64,000 nucleotides of DNA from UBA967 sp044375555 (GCA_044375555.1 JBILML010000012.1:6125-70124); one strand, 5' to 3'; numbered from the stretch's first letter, positions 19,468 to 28,784 are shown. Made by a program: numbers and translations. Notes: generated from the sequence alone by a model not told the origin.

Positions 19468-21872
19468 TGGAAACGCCCGAACTTCTCTCCCCTGCAGGGG
19501 ACTGGGATTGCCTCAAAGCCGCTGTGGCAAACGGCGCCGACGCTGTGTTTTTCGGACTCTCGAAATTCAACGCCCGCATGCGCGCTGACAATTTCCGCGA
19601 GGAGGAATTGCCTGAGGTGATGCGATTCCTCCACAGCCACGGCGTGAAAGGCTATGTCACTCTGAATGTCCTGATCTTCACGGAGGAATTGCCCGATGCC
19701 GTTGCCGAACTCCAGGCACTCCACGAAGCCGGGGTGGACGCCGTAATCATCCAGGATGTCGGTCTCGCCGAGATCGCGCGCCGAATGTTTCCAGACCTGC
19801 GCATCCACGCCTCCACGCAAATGACGATCACCTCGCCGGAGGGCGTTCGCTTTGCCGAAAAACTCGGAGTCAAACAAGTCGTCCTCGCCCGCGAACTCTC
19901 ACTTCGGGAGTTGGAAAAATTCCCGCCCAGCCTGCCTTTGGAGACCTTCGTCCACGGAGCGCTTTGCGTGGCTTATTCCGGCCAATGCCTCACCAGCGAA
20001 GCGCTCGGACGCCGAAGCGCGAACCGGGGCGAATGCGCCCAAGCCTGCCGGATGCCGTATGAATTGATCGTCGATGGAGCGCTGCAAGACCTCGGCGACA
20101 AACGCTACCTCCTCTCACCCCAAGATCTCGCCGCCGTGAATCAAATCCCCGACCTGATTGCGAAGGGCGTGCGCTCCTTCAAAATCGAAGGCCGCCTCAA
20201 GTCGCCCGAGTATGTCGCGGCCGTCACGAGCGTCTACCGCAAGGCCATCGACGCCGCACTGGGTGACACATTCGAGAAGATTTCACCCGAAGATTGGTAT
20301 CGCTTGGAGATGACTTTCTCGCGCGGCCTCTACACCGGCTGGATGCACGGCGTGAATCACCAAGAACTCGTCGGAGCGAGGTTCGGAAAAAAACGCGGCG
20401 CCTTTGTAGGGCTCGTGAAAGATTCTGCCCGCGACCATGTGGAACTCGACTCATTTACCGTCAATCTCAAGCCGGGCGACGGCGTGGTGTTCGACACCGG
20501 TGGCGACACCGAGCGCGAGCAAGGCGGGAGAATTTTCGAGGTGCGGGGCCATCAGGTTTTCTTCGAGCACGGGAAGATCGACTTCCGCAAAATCCCCGCC
20601 GGATCGAGGATTTGGAAGACCAGCGATCCCGCATTGGACCGGGAACTTCGAGGAAGTTTTTCCGGACGAATCACCCCGCGACAGGAGTGCCTCAAACCCC
20701 TGGATTTAGTCATCTCCGGTCAAATCGGAGAGCCATTGAAAATTCAATTCGGATTCATCGAGGTTGCCTCGCGAATGCCAATGGAGATGGCCCGAACGCA
20801 TCCCCTCACCGAAGAATCCTTCCGCGCTCAACTCGGCAAACTGGGTGGAACCGGCTTCGTTCTTCGCAAACTCGATTTCCAGGTCCTCGGCGCAACCATC
20901 CTTCCACTTTCCGAGTTGAATCGGCTGCGCCGCGAACTGGTGGACCGTCTCTCAACACAAACCCGCGAGACCTCGCCGCGCTGCTCCTTGACCGAGCTTT
21001 TGCCGAACCACCAAAATCCCGCGAACAATGAAGCCAGGCTGTCTGTTCTCGTCAGAACGCCCGACCAACTCCAAGCCGCTCTCGAGGCGGGGATGGACGA
21101 AATCCTCGTAGATTACGAAGACATCCGCCGCTACAAGGATGCTGTCGCCACTGTGCGCTTGGCGTCCTCCACAGCCTACATTTTCCTCGCGACCCCGCGC
21201 ATTCAGAAAGCCGGCGAGGAGGGCTTTTTCAAACTCATCGCCAACGCCCAACCAGACGGCGTTCTCGTCCGGAACATCGGTGGTATCCAGCATTTCGCCA
21301 AAAACTCCCTTCGCCTCCTCGGCGATTTCTCGCTCAACATCGCGAACCCCCTCACCGCCTCGGTTTTTAAAAACCATGGCCTCGAGCGGCTCACCCTTTC
21401 GCACGATCTCAATGCCGACCAAATCCTCGCCCTCCTCCGCCAAGCGCCGCCGGATTGGTTCGAGCTGACGATCCACCACCACATGCCGATGTTTCACATG
21501 GAGCACTGTGTTTTCGCCGCCTTCATGTCGGGTGGCACGGACCACACCAATTGCGGTCGCCCCTGCGAGAAGCACCGCGTCCACCTCCGCGATCGCGTGG
21601 GAATGGAGCACCCACTCCGAGCGGATGTGGGTTGTCGCAACACGCTCTTTCACTCCACCGCGCAAACCGGCGCGGCTTTTTTCGAAAAATTCCACGCCGC
21701 TGGCCTACGCTATTTTCGCATCGAGTTGCTTGAAGAATCCCCGGAGGAAACCCGCCAAATCCTCGCGGCCTACCGCGAACTCCTCGCCAACCGCCGCGCC
21801 GGAGCCGATCTCCACCGTGAACTCCACGCCACCAGCAAAGTCGGCGTCACCACCGGAACCTACCGGGACTGA
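19467..21872 (+). CDS. rlhA: U32-family protein, RlhA-like (23S rRNA C2501 hydroxylation)
   Basis: 801-residue collagenase-like U32 protein. The N-terminal U32 core has ELLSPAGDWDCLKAAVANGA and the cysteine-bearing signature YSGQCLTSEALGRRS with GECAQACRMPYEL. A further domain follows (DUF3656-like), as in E. coli RlhA, and a C-terminal U32-related part has HHHMPMFHMEHCVFA and TNCGRPCEKHRV. RlhA makes 5-hydroxycytidine in 23S rRNA using prephenate; this protein is longer than the E. coli form (about 650 residues), so equivalence is likely but not certain. ATG at 19467 is preferred over the TTG three bases earlier. It overlaps rmuC by 13 bases tail to tail. Confidence 0.85.
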   Translation: METPELLSPAGDWDCLKAAVANGADAVFFGLSKFNARMRADNFREEELPEVMRFLHSHGVKGYVTLNVLIFTEELPDAVAELQALHEAGVDAVIIQDVGLAEIARRMFPDLRIHASTQMTITSPEGVRFAEKLGVKQVVLARELSLRELEKFPPSLPLETFVHGALCVAYSGQCLTSEALGRRSANRGECAQACRMPYELIVDGALQDLGDKRYLLSPQDLAAVNQIPDLIAKGVRSFKIEGRLKSPEYVAAVTSVYRKAIDAALGDTFEKISPEDWYRLEMTFSRGLYTGWMHGVNHQELVGARFGKKRGAFVGLVKDSARDHVELDSFTVNLKPGDGVVFDTGGDTEREQGGRIFEVRGHQVFFEHGKIDFRKIPAGSRIWKTSDPALDRELRGSFSGRITPRQECLKPLDLVISGQIGEPLKIQFGFIEVASRMPMEMARTHPLTEESFRAQLGKLGGTGFVLRKLDFQVLGATILPLSELNRLRRELVDRLSTQTRETSPRCSLTELLPNHQNPANNEARLSVLVRTPDQLQAALEAGMDEILVDYEDIRRYKDAVATVRLASSTAYIFLATPRIQKAGEEGFFKLIANAQPDGVLVRNIGGIQHFAKNSLRLLGDFSLNIANPLTASVFKNHGLERLTLSHDLNADQILALLRQAPPDWFELTIHHHMPMFHMEHCVFAAFMSGGTDHTNCGRPCEKHRVHLRDRVGMEHPLRADVGCRNTLFHSTAQTGAAFFEKFHAAGLRYFRIELLEESPEETRQILAAYRELLANRRAGADLHRELHATSKVGVTTGTYRD

Positions 21873-23338
21873 TCTACGGCATCCGTCGAATCCTCCAGCA
21901 ACCCGGATTGGTCGATGAGCGCCTGCGGGAGACTCTTGCTGGGCTTCACGCCGAGATCTCGAAGCTTTTCGGCCTGGCTCACGAGATTGCCCCTGCCGGT
22001 GACAAGATAATCAAAGGAACTCGTGTAGCTCTTGCGAGCAGTCTCGAGCGCGGACCCGATTTTTTGAAACTCCGCGACGAATGTTTGGAATTTGTCATAA
22101 AGTTTCGCACCTCGGTCGGCGATCTCGCGCGCGTTGCGGGCTTGGTTTTCCTGGCGCCACATGTGGTCCACAATCCGGAGCACGTAGAGAAGCGTCGAGG
22201 GGCTCGCGAGCAGGACATTCTTTTTCCAAGCCTCCATGAAAAGAGTCTCGTCCTGCGAGATCGCCAGCAGAAACGCGGGCTCGACCGGCACGAACATCAC
22301 GACGAAATCCAGCGTTCCTTTCAACCCCTCGAGCCGTCGGTAGTCGCGCTTGGAAAGCCCATCAATATGCGAGTGGAGCGAGTCGAGGTGGCGCTTCAAA
22401 TGGGCTTGGCGCTCGAGTGGCTCCTCCGTGGAGCAGTGGGCGACATAGGCATCGATCGAAACTTTCGAGTCCACAATGAGGCAGCGATTTCCGGGCAGGT
22501 TGAGAATCACATCGGGCTTGCCGCGTTTTTCGTCCTCGTTCTCATACTGGCGCTGGACGCTGAAACCAACGCCCTTGGCGATGCCTGAGGCCTCCAGCAA
22601 ATGCTCAAGAATCATCTCGCCCCAGTCGCCTTGGATTTTGTTCGAGCCCTTCAACGCACTGGCGAGGTTTTTGGCCTCGGCGCTGATGGTTTGGTTCAGT
22701 CGAGAGAGGGTCGCCACCTCGGCCTGCAATCCGTGCCGCTCCTTACCAGCCTCATCCATCGCCTTCGTCATCGAGCTCTTGAAGTCACCAAGCTGGTCCT
22801 TAATCGGCTTGAGCAAATCCTCAATCGCCTTCTCCCGTGCGGCCAAGTCGCCCTTCGCCTCGGTTTGGAATTGCGAGAGGTTCGTCTTCGCGAGTTCTAG
22901 AAAACTCTGGTTGTTGTTTTGCAGCGCTTGCGCGGAGAGGGCTTGAAACGCATCGCCGAGCTTGGAGCGGGCCTCTTCGAGAAGTGTGAGCTTTTCGAGA
23001 GCAGTGGTCTTTTCATGCCCGAGATCGGATTCGAGACGGCTGTTGGTGGACTGCAGAACCGTTGCGGCGTCGCGGAGTTTTTGGCACTCCCCTTCCAATT
23101 CCGGAATGCGTTTAGCCAAAGTCTCGGCGGCGGTTTTCAGAGCACTCTCGCTTTGCCATTCCCTCGAAAGCTCCGCAACCCGCGACTCGGCTAAGGCGAG
23201 TTGGTTTTCGAGAAAAGTCATCCGCTCACGGGTGGAGGCAGTCTCCGCCATCGCGCGCAAATGCCGGCTGTAAAAAAACACCGACGGGATCAACGCGACT
23301 AACAAACCCAGGGCGATTCCCAGAAGAAGAGGAGTCAT
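21860..23338 (-). CDS. rmuC: DNA recombination protein RmuC
   Basis: 492 residues. An N-terminal membrane helix (LLLGIALGLLVALIPSVFFY) is followed by a long coiled coil (about residues 30-200) and a PD-(D/E)XK nuclease-like RmuC domain (about 230-420) with GDWGEMILEHLLEASGI, KPDVILNLPGNRCLIVDSK and FVVMFVPVEPAFLLA. RmuC limits inversions at short inverted repeats and has been linked to phage defence in some species. Convergent with the U32 gene, overlapping by 13 bases. A 86-residue gene ends 16 bases... upstream on the same strand and is probably co-transcribed. Confidence 0.93.
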   Translation of the reverse strand: MTPLLLGIALGLLVALIPSVFFYSRHLRAMAETASTRERMTFLENQLALAESRVAELSREWQSESALKTAAETLAKRIPELEGECQKLRDAATVLQSTNSRLESDLGHEKTTALEKLTLLEEARSKLGDAFQALSAQALQNNNQSFLELAKTNLSQFQTEAKGDLAAREKAIEDLLKPIKDQLGDFKSSMTKAMDEAGKERHGLQAEVATLSRLNQTISAEAKNLASALKGSNKIQGDWGEMILEHLLEASGIAKGVGFSVQRQYENEDEKRGKPDVILNLPGNRCLIVDSKVSIDAYVAHCSTEEPLERQAHLKRHLDSLHSHIDGLSKRDYRRLEGLKGTLDFVVMFVPVEPAFLLAISQDETLFMEAWKKNVLLASPSTLLYVLRIVDHMWRQENQARNAREIADRGAKLYDKFQTFVAEFQKIGSALETARKSYTSSFDYLVTGRGNLVSQAEKLRDLGVKPSKSLPQALIDQSGLLEDSTDAVDQSR

Positions 23339-23354
23339 AAGAAAATTGGGGCAA

Positions 23355-23615
23355 TCAATGGGAGGAACTGCCCACCGCCTCGCCCAGCCAAGCCAAGGCC
23401 TTGGTGTAGCTTTGGCGTTCGAGGTAATGGCGGAGCGTCGGGTCGATCTCCGGGGGAAGATCAGTCATTTCCGCATCCAGTCTTGCTGCGGCGGACTTCA
23501 GTGCGGTGAGATGAGCCGCCGGATCGCGGTCACGGAAGGCGTGATCGGCGACCAGATCCAGCCGAGTTTTTAGGGCAGCGTGGAGTTTTTTGTGCAATTC
23601 AAGAAAGTCGGCCAT
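23355..23615 (-). CDS. Small hypothetical protein
   Basis: 86 residues starting MADFLELHKKLHAALKTRLD. The chain is predicted mostly helical, with acidic and basic residues alternating; near the C-terminus it reads LRHYLERQSYTKALAWLGEA. No family, signal peptide or membrane helix recognised. It lies 16 bases upstream of rmuC on the same strand. The longer reading frame to 23690 adds a non-conserved looking N-terminus and is not used. Confidence 0.6.
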   Translation of the reverse strand: MADFLELHKKLHAALKTRLDLVADHAFRDRDPAAHLTALKSAAARLDAEMTDLPPEIDPTLRHYLERQSYTKALAWLGEAVGSSSH

Positions 23616-23723
23616 GGGGCAAACCAAACCCCGACGCCCTGATGCCCGCAAGACCGAAAGCAAGAAACCGGATGGTGACTCACGCCACACATCCGGTTCC
23701 CACCCTACCCATGAAAAAATACC

Positions 23724-24569
23724 TCAGACCGAAAATTCCACCTTGGAGCGGTCTTTTTTCTGAAGCGCTCGGCGGAGTTTCCGCAGGGCGATATTCTGAA
23801 GCTGACGGATGCGCTCGCGGGTGACGCCGAATTTCACTCCGACTTCTTCGAGTGTCTTGGTCTTGTGTCCATCCAAGCCGAAACGGGAGTTGATGATTTT
23901 ACGCTCCCGGTCGTCGAGGACATCCAGCAAATCGCCAACCTCGTTGCGGAGATCCTTGTCGCGAAGTTGCTCAAAGGGATCCTGTGCCTCGTCATCGCCG
24001 ATGATATCGCCAAGCGAGGAGTGGTCATCGTCGCCGAGCGGTTGATCCAGCGAGGTGGGACGGATCGCCGCACTTTTCAGCGAAGCGACTTTAGCAGCCG
24101 CCATACCGACTTCCTCGGCCAATTCCTCGTCGGTGGGCTCGCGACCCAACTCCTCGGTCATTTGATTGGAAACCCGGCGCAGCTTGGCGATTTTATCGAC
24201 CAAGTGGACGGGCAAGCGGATCGTTTTGCTCTGATTGGCCAGCGCTCGCTTGATGGATTGCTTGATCCACCACGCCGCGTAGGTGCTCAGCTTGCCGCCT
24301 TTTTTGGGGTCAAACCGCTCGACCGCTTTCATGAGGCCGATATTGCCCTCGGAAATGAGGTCCAGGAGCGGGAGACCGAAATTGCTATAGTCGCGCGCGA
24401 TTTTGACGACCAAGCGGAGGTTCGAGCGAACCATGATGGCGCGCGCCTCCATGTCGCCGCGCTTGATGCGACGGGCTAGTTTTATCTCATCCTGCACAGT
24501 AATCAGCGGATATTCGCCGATCTGCCGCAGGTAGAGTTGCAAGCCGGTATCTATGTCTTCGAATGCCAT
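23724..24569 (-). CDS. RpoD-family sigma factor (short, without region 1.1)
   Basis: 281-residue sigma-70 factor. Region 1.2 (YLRQIGEYPLITVQDEIKLA), region 2 (LISEGNIGLMKAVERFDPKK and STYAAWWIKQSIKRAL), region 3 and region 4 (DDRERKIINSRFGLDG, then the helix-turn-helix KTLEEVGVKFGVTRERIRQL) are all intact. There is no region 1.1 or non-conserved spacer, which is the layout of Bacteroidota RpoD and of group-2 sigma factors. The -10-reading helix is complete. Whether this is the main or an alternative factor cannot be told without seeing the rest of the genome. Confidence 0.93.
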   Translation of the reverse strand: MAFEDIDTGLQLYLRQIGEYPLITVQDEIKLARRIKRGDMEARAIMVRSNLRLVVKIARDYSNFGLPLLDLISEGNIGLMKAVERFDPKKGGKLSTYAAWWIKQSIKRALANQSKTIRLPVHLVDKIAKLRRVSNQMTEELGREPTDEELAEEVGMAAAKVASLKSAAIRPTSLDQPLGDDDHSSLGDIIGDDEAQDPFEQLRDKDLRNEVGDLLDVLDDRERKIINSRFGLDGHKTKTLEEVGVKFGVTRERIRQLQNIALRKLRRALQKKDRSKVEFSV

Positions 24570-24702
24570 TGTTTTTGAGAGTTGAGTTTGTTTTTTTCGC
24601 CTCCCGGGAAAATCCCAAGGGCGCTTGGATTAGATTCGACACCGAGCAGCCGAATCCGTTCAAAAAAACTCTCTCAAAAATGGGCGCCCCGCAGGGAGTC
24701 GC

Positions 24703-25116
24703 TCAACCCTTGCCCGTCGGCGCGGGGCTGTAGACCGCCGCATCATCGAACATTTTCGATTCAAGAACCGGGAGCGGCTTCGCCTCGCGGTCCAACTGCT
24801 GAAAGAAACAACTCTCGTATCCCGTGTGGCAGGCTCCGGTTTCCTGCTCCACCTCGAAAAGCAAAACATCCTTGTCGCAATCGACATACCACCGAACCAC
24901 CCGCTGGGTGTGCCCGCTCGACTCCCCCTTGAGCCAGAGCTTCTTTCGCGAGCGACTCCAATAAGTCATCAGCCCGCGCTCCAAAGTGAGAGCCAGCGAT
25001 TCGCGATTCATCCAGGCGAACATCAAAACCCGCCCGGCAGGTCGCTCCGCTTTGGAAGCCTCTTGAACGATCACGGGAATCAACCCGTCATTTGTAAATT
25101 TGAAATCGAAGTTCAC
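24703..25116 (-). CDS. hisI: Phosphoribosyl-AMP cyclohydrolase
   Basis: Third step of histidine synthesis. Family motifs are intact: FTNDGLIPVIVQ, MFAWMNRESLALTLE, YWSRSRKKLWLKGESSGHTQ, VDCDKDVLLFEVEQ and the metal-binding GACHTGYESCFF. No HisE (phosphoribosyl-ATP pyrophosphatase) domain is fused. Start is uncertain: I use a GTG at 25116, which gives 137 residues; an ATG at 25290 would overlap the divergent Roadblock gene by over 100 bases. It stands alone, not in a his operon. Confidence 0.9.
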   Translation of the reverse strand: MNFDFKFTNDGLIPVIVQEASKAERPAGRVLMFAWMNRESLALTLERGLMTYWSRSRKKLWLKGESSGHTQRVVRWYVDCDKDVLLFEVEQETGACHTGYESCFFQQLDREAKPLPVLESKMFDDAAVYSPAPTGKG

Positions 25117-25176
25117 GGTATTGCCAGTCCAGCGCGCTTGGATAACCTCGCGATCATTCACAGACAACACAAAGAA

Positions 25177-26295
25177 ATGTCCGATACGGCCCAAACCAAT
25201 CCCCCGTCGAATCTCCGCTTCCGCCAGTGTCCGGTAGAAAAAATCCGGCTCCGGCTCTCGGATTTGGCCCAGGCCGTTTCTTCCGAGCACCTTCTCGCCG
25301 ACTTACCCGGGGAGGATTTCATAGAAATCGACGCCCGCTCGACGCTCAGCCACATCGTTCCAAAAATCTCAATTCGCGAACTCGCGCAAGAGCGCCCCGA
25401 CCTTTTTTGGCCTGTCGATGAGTTGATCAAATTGCCCCCCCAGTGCCTCGCCAAAGCCTACCGGTTGCGCGAGGAATCCTACGAAATCGGCTCCGAATTT
25501 TCTCCGGACAAGAAACCAACCGAATCCCCCGCCGACAACCTCCTCGAGGCCACCCAAAATCTCGCCCGCCTCGCCAAAACCAAATCCTCCCCTGAAGAAT
25601 CCGCCCCCCATGCAGAGCCGATCACGGAGCCGATTTCCGAGGATCTCCCACCTCCCTCCCCTCAAGACGCTCCCGAATCCGAACCAGATCCACCCCCCGC
25701 CAGCGACCAACCTCACCGCCTGCTCGAGTTGATCCACAGGCTCCCCACCTTCCACAGATTTTCGCCAGCAGCTCCCGTATCGACACTGATCGAACCCCTG
25801 ATTCTCGAAACCGAAAATCCCAGCACCGACCTTCCCGACCAGGACAATCTCCAATCCCTTTTCCTCACCGACGAAAAACTCACCGTCCGCCGCGTCGTAG
25901 AATTATGCGGCGACCTGCCCGGCATCCGATCCTGTGTCCTCACTTGCGAAGATTCCGTCATCGCCTCTCACAATGTCCCCGAAAATCTCGACCTCGTCGC
26001 GATGAGTTCCACCGCCTCGAAAATGCTCCAAGCCATGCAGGACTCCTCCTCCCAGCTTGGCATCGGAGCGATCCCCGCCCTCACGCTCCACACCGAGCGA
26101 GGCCCGCTCAGCATCGTTCAAAACAACCGCCTCACCATGCTCGTGATCCACGCCGACCGGGGGTTCATTCCCGGAGTTCGCGAAAAACTCACCGCCGCAC
26201 TCGGCGAGTTGTCCCATGCTCCCCTCGCCCTCCCCTCAGCCGCCCCGTTGCCCACGCTGGGAATGCCATTGCCGCCCGACTCGGAATCACTTTAG
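25177..26295 (+). CDS. Roadblock/LC7-domain protein
   Basis: 372 residues in three parts. Residues 1-85 form a folded-looking unit (LADLPGEDFIEIDARS, KISIRELAQERPDLFW) that I do not recognise. Residues 90-185 are a disordered Pro/Glu/Ser-rich linker. The C-terminal part (about 235-355) matches a Roadblock/LC7 domain: LTVRRVVELCGDLPGIRSC, SVIASHNVPENLDLVAMSS, TLHTERGPLSIVQNNRLTML. Such domains (e.g. MglB) usually serve small GTPases; none is encoded nearby. The gene lies 12 bases before exbB, at the head of an ExbB-ExbD-TonB operon. ATG at 25177 follows AAAGAA. Confidence 0.8.
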   Translation: MSDTAQTNPPSNLRFRQCPVEKIRLRLSDLAQAVSSEHLLADLPGEDFIEIDARSTLSHIVPKISIRELAQERPDLFWPVDELIKLPPQCLAKAYRLREESYEIGSEFSPDKKPTESPADNLLEATQNLARLAKTKSSPEESAPHAEPITEPISEDLPPPSPQDAPESEPDPPPASDQPHRLLELIHRLPTFHRFSPAAPVSTLIEPLILETENPSTDLPDQDNLQSLFLTDEKLTVRRVVELCGDLPGIRSCVLTCEDSVIASHNVPENLDLVAMSSTASKMLQAMQDSSSQLGIGAIPALTLHTERGPLSIVQNNRLTMLVIHADRGFIPGVREKLTAALGELSHAPLALPSAAPLPTLGMPLPPDSESL

Positions 26296-26307
26296 ATTCG
26301 CCGCACT

Positions 26308-26934
26308 ATGATGGAACTTGTGCAGAAGGGCGGACCGCTCATGTGGCTCATTCTCGCCTGCAGTATCACCGCGCTGGGAGTGTTCTTTGAACGCCTCGTT
26401 CACCTCCACCGCGCCTCGATCAAAACCGGAGACTTCCTCCGTGGCCTGGCGAATCTTTTGAAAAACCAAAACCTCGCCGAGGCCATTCAGGAGTGCGCCG
26501 GATCACCAGGTCCGATCCCCCGCGTTCTGCATGCGATGCTCCTCCGCCACGATGCCCCCCGCGAGGAACTCCGCGCCATCGCCCAAGAAGCCGGTCAACT
26601 CGAAGTCCCCGGTCTCGAGAGGAACCTCGCGCTTTTGGGAACAATCGCCTACGCCACCCCGCTGGTCGGGCTCCTTGGCACGATTCTCGGCCTCTTAACC
26701 GCTTTCCAGCAAATCAGCACCCACGGAGGTTACGCCACCGCCACCGAGATCGCCGGGGGAGTTTACGAAAGTCTCCTCACTTCCGCCGCCGCCCTCACGG
26801 TCGCCATTCCGGCCTTCGTCGCCCACAGCTACATTTCCGCCCGTGTGAATGATGTCCTCCACGACATCGAACGCGCCTCGATCGAAATGCTGGAAATCCT
26901 CCGAGGGAATCAAAACGCCGGAAAACCTCTGTGA
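26308..26934 (+). CDS. exbB: ExbB/TolQ/MotA-type proton channel protein
   Basis: 208-residue inner-membrane protein with three helices: near residues 8-28 (GGPLMWLILACSITALGVFF), about 110-135 (ATPLVGLLGTILGLLTAFQQ) and about 150-180. The family signature around PLVGLLGTILGLLTAF is present. ExbB pentamers with ExbD use the proton gradient to drive TonB. It overlaps exbD by 4 bases (GTGA), so the pair is coupled. Confidence 0.93.
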   Translation: MMELVQKGGPLMWLILACSITALGVFFERLVHLHRASIKTGDFLRGLANLLKNQNLAEAIQECAGSPGPIPRVLHAMLLRHDAPREELRAIAQEAGQLEVPGLERNLALLGTIAYATPLVGLLGTILGLLTAFQQISTHGGYATATEIAGGVYESLLTSAAALTVAIPAFVAHSYISARVNDVLHDIERASIEMLEILRGNQNAGKPL

Positions 26935-27332
26935 AGCTCGAGCGCTCTCCCGGCCTGCATCCCGCGCTGATGTTCATCGCGCCCTCATTGGATGTCGTTT
27001 TGGCGCTCATTTTCTTCATCATTCTCAGCACCTCGTTCCTCCTCCAACCCGGAGTCGAAGTCTCCGTGCCAGACTCCCCGTTTCTTCTCGCTCCACAGCG
27101 CGACCCCTTGGTCGTCAGCATCGCGTCTCCCCCGATTTCAGCCCTCTATTTTGAAAATGAGCAAGTCACCCTCGAGGAGCTTCGGGAACGCTTGGAACGC
27201 CGCCCTTCCCGCAACAACACCATCATCATCAAATCCGACCGCCTGGCTCCCGTCGAACAACTCGCCGGCGTGATGAATATCACCCTCGGCATGGGCTACC
27301 CCACGGTCGTCGCCACTTCCGAGGAGAAGTGA
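26931..27332 (+). CDS. exbD: ExbD/TolR-type protein
   Basis: 133 residues with one N-terminal membrane helix (VLALIFFIILSTSFLL) that carries the usual Asp at its start (APSLDVVLALIFF), the proton-binding residue of ExbD. The periplasmic part has the KSDRLAPVEQLAGVMNITLG pattern of the family. Starts at GTG 26931, overlapping exbB by 4 bases, and overlaps the TonB-like gene by 4 bases. Confidence 0.92.
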   Translation: MKLERSPGLHPALMFIAPSLDVVLALIFFIILSTSFLLQPGVEVSVPDSPFLLAPQRDPLVVSIASPPISALYFENEQVTLEELRERLERRPSRNNTIIIKSDRLAPVEQLAGVMNITLGMGYPTVVATSEEK

Positions 27333-28063
27333 AAACTTCCGCACTCATCTTCGAGTGGCCCTCCCGCCACCGGATTCACCTTTTTCTCCCGTTCGCCATT
27401 TTCAGCGCCGCCCTGCTCCACGCCGCCATATTTTTTCTTTTTTCCGTGAAGCACCCGCCGTCCAAATCCTCCGGCACGAACCCCGCTCGGCTTTATTTTC
27501 TCCCATCCAACAACCCCGAATATTCCCGCATCGAATCGGCCCTTTACTCCTCCGACCCCGCCTTGTTCGCCCCCAAGCGCGGACTTCCGCCGCAAGAGGA
27601 ATTGCCCAACGCGACCTACACGCCCCAATACGCCAAAGCGACCATCGCCTGGGACCAACCGCCCCTTCGCACCCACACTCCCCCCACAGACCGCGTTTTC
27701 AAAGGACCTGTCCGCATTTCTTCAAAAAAATCCCCGCAACCCGCCAAATCCTCCCCTCTTCCCACACGAGTCCGAGCCTCCGAAGAAATCGCCGCCAGAT
27801 TGCCGGAAATCCCCCCGCTGCCAAAATTCCAGAGTCGTTCCACACAACCACCCGAAACCGCCAATTGGATGGTCGCCATCTCGCCAGACGGAATGGTCCT
27901 TCACGCGATCACCGACAAATCCTCCGGCGATCCGGAATTGGACCGCACCGCGCTGACCTTTGTTAGAAAACTTCCCTTCTCCCCGTCCCAAGAAAACGAA
28001 ACCGTTTGGGGATTTGTGGAATTCCAGTGGGGCTCGGATGTCCTGCCTCCCGCCGAGCCATGA
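27329..28063 (+). CDS. TonB-like energy transducer
   Basis: 244 residues with one N-terminal membrane helix (FLPFAIFSAALLHAAIFFLF), a Pro/Lys-rich periplasmic spacer, and a C-terminal TonB-type domain with NWMVAISPDGMVLHAI, GDPELDRTALTFVRKLPFSP and VWGFVEFQWG. It should link the ExbB/ExbD motor to an outer-membrane receptor. No receptor gene is next to it. GTG start at 27329 overlaps exbD; its own stop overlaps the next small gene by 4 bases. Confidence 0.85.
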   Translation: MKTSALIFEWPSRHRIHLFLPFAIFSAALLHAAIFFLFSVKHPPSKSSGTNPARLYFLPSNNPEYSRIESALYSSDPALFAPKRGLPPQEELPNATYTPQYAKATIAWDQPPLRTHTPPTDRVFKGPVRISSKKSPQPAKSSPLPTRVRASEEIAARLPEIPPLPKFQSRSTQPPETANWMVAISPDGMVLHAITDKSSGDPELDRTALTFVRKLPFSPSQENETVWGFVEFQWGSDVLPPAEP

Positions 28064-28299
28064 TCCGCATGCAACTCCCATGGCTGGTCTTCACCGCCCT
28101 CTTCATTTTTCTCACGGGAATCTTGATCGTTTGGATCGGCTATGAAATCGCCCACCGCCGCCGCGTCGCCGAGAGGCACCGCCATTGGATTCGCTGCCGG
28201 GTTTGCTCATTCCACTTCCAAGCCGACCCCGCCGACAAACTCCCCGCCTGCCCCCAGTGTGGAGCCCAAAATGAGCACATCCCCGCTCCCTTGATTTAG
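28060..28299 (+). CDS. Small membrane protein with a zinc-ribbon-like tail
   Basis: 79 residues: one membrane helix (LVFTALFIFLTGILIVWIGY), a basic stretch (AHRRRVAERHRHWIR), then two Cys pairs, CRVC and CPQC, spaced 18 residues apart as in a rubredoxin-like zinc ribbon. It starts at the ATG overlapping the TonB-like stop by 4 bases, so it belongs to the Roadblock-ExbB-ExbD-TonB operon. Function unknown. Confidence 0.75.
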   Translation: MIRMQLPWLVFTALFIFLTGILIVWIGYEIAHRRRVAERHRHWIRCRVCSFHFQADPADKLPACPQCGAQNEHIPAPLI

Positions 28300-28342
28300 T
28301 TTTTGCCCTTGATTCGTCCGCCGTGCCATCCATCCTTTTCCT

Positions 28343-28774
28343 ATGAAACACGCCATACTCTCCCTTCTCCTCCTCGGAACCCTCTCCCTCCAAGCCTCCG
28401 ACCTTTGGAGCACGAACTACGACGAATCCCTTAAAAAAGCCGCCACTGAGAACCGCATGGTGCTCCTCGAATTCACCGGCTCCGACTGGTGCCCTCCCTG
28501 CAAAAAACAAGCCGCTGATGTCTTTGCCCAGCCCGCCTTCGAGGAATTCGCGAGCGCGAACCTCGTCCCCGTGAAACTCGACTTCCCCCGCCGTGCCGAG
28601 CAATCCGAGGAACAAAAAGCAGCCAACCAAGCCCTCGCCCAAAAATACAAAGTCGAGGGCTTCCCAACCGTCATCCTCCTCGACAGCAAAGGCGCGGAAC
28701 TCGCCCGCGAGGTCGGCTACGGCGGCGGCGGAGTGCCAGCCTTCATCGAGTGGGTGAATAAAAACAAAAAGTAA
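28343..28774 (+). CDS. Exported thioredoxin-like protein
   Basis: 143 residues with a signal peptide (MKHAILSLLLLGTLSLQAS) and a thioredoxin fold. The active site is WCPPCK in FTGSDWCPPCKKQ, and the cis-proline region is GFPTVILLDSKG. The CPPC motif and the insert before the cis-Pro strand are typical of the DUF255/thioredoxin_7-like periplasmic reductases. Located 43 bases after the zinc-ribbon gene and 10 before pyrE; probably a separate unit or a run-through product. Confidence 0.9.
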   Translation: MKHAILSLLLLGTLSLQASDLWSTNYDESLKKAATENRMVLLEFTGSDWCPPCKKQAADVFAQPAFEEFASANLVPVKLDFPRRAEQSEEQKAANQALAQKYKVEGFPTVILLDSKGAELAREVGYGGGGVPAFIEWVNKNKK

Positions 28775-28784
28775 GTCCCATTTC

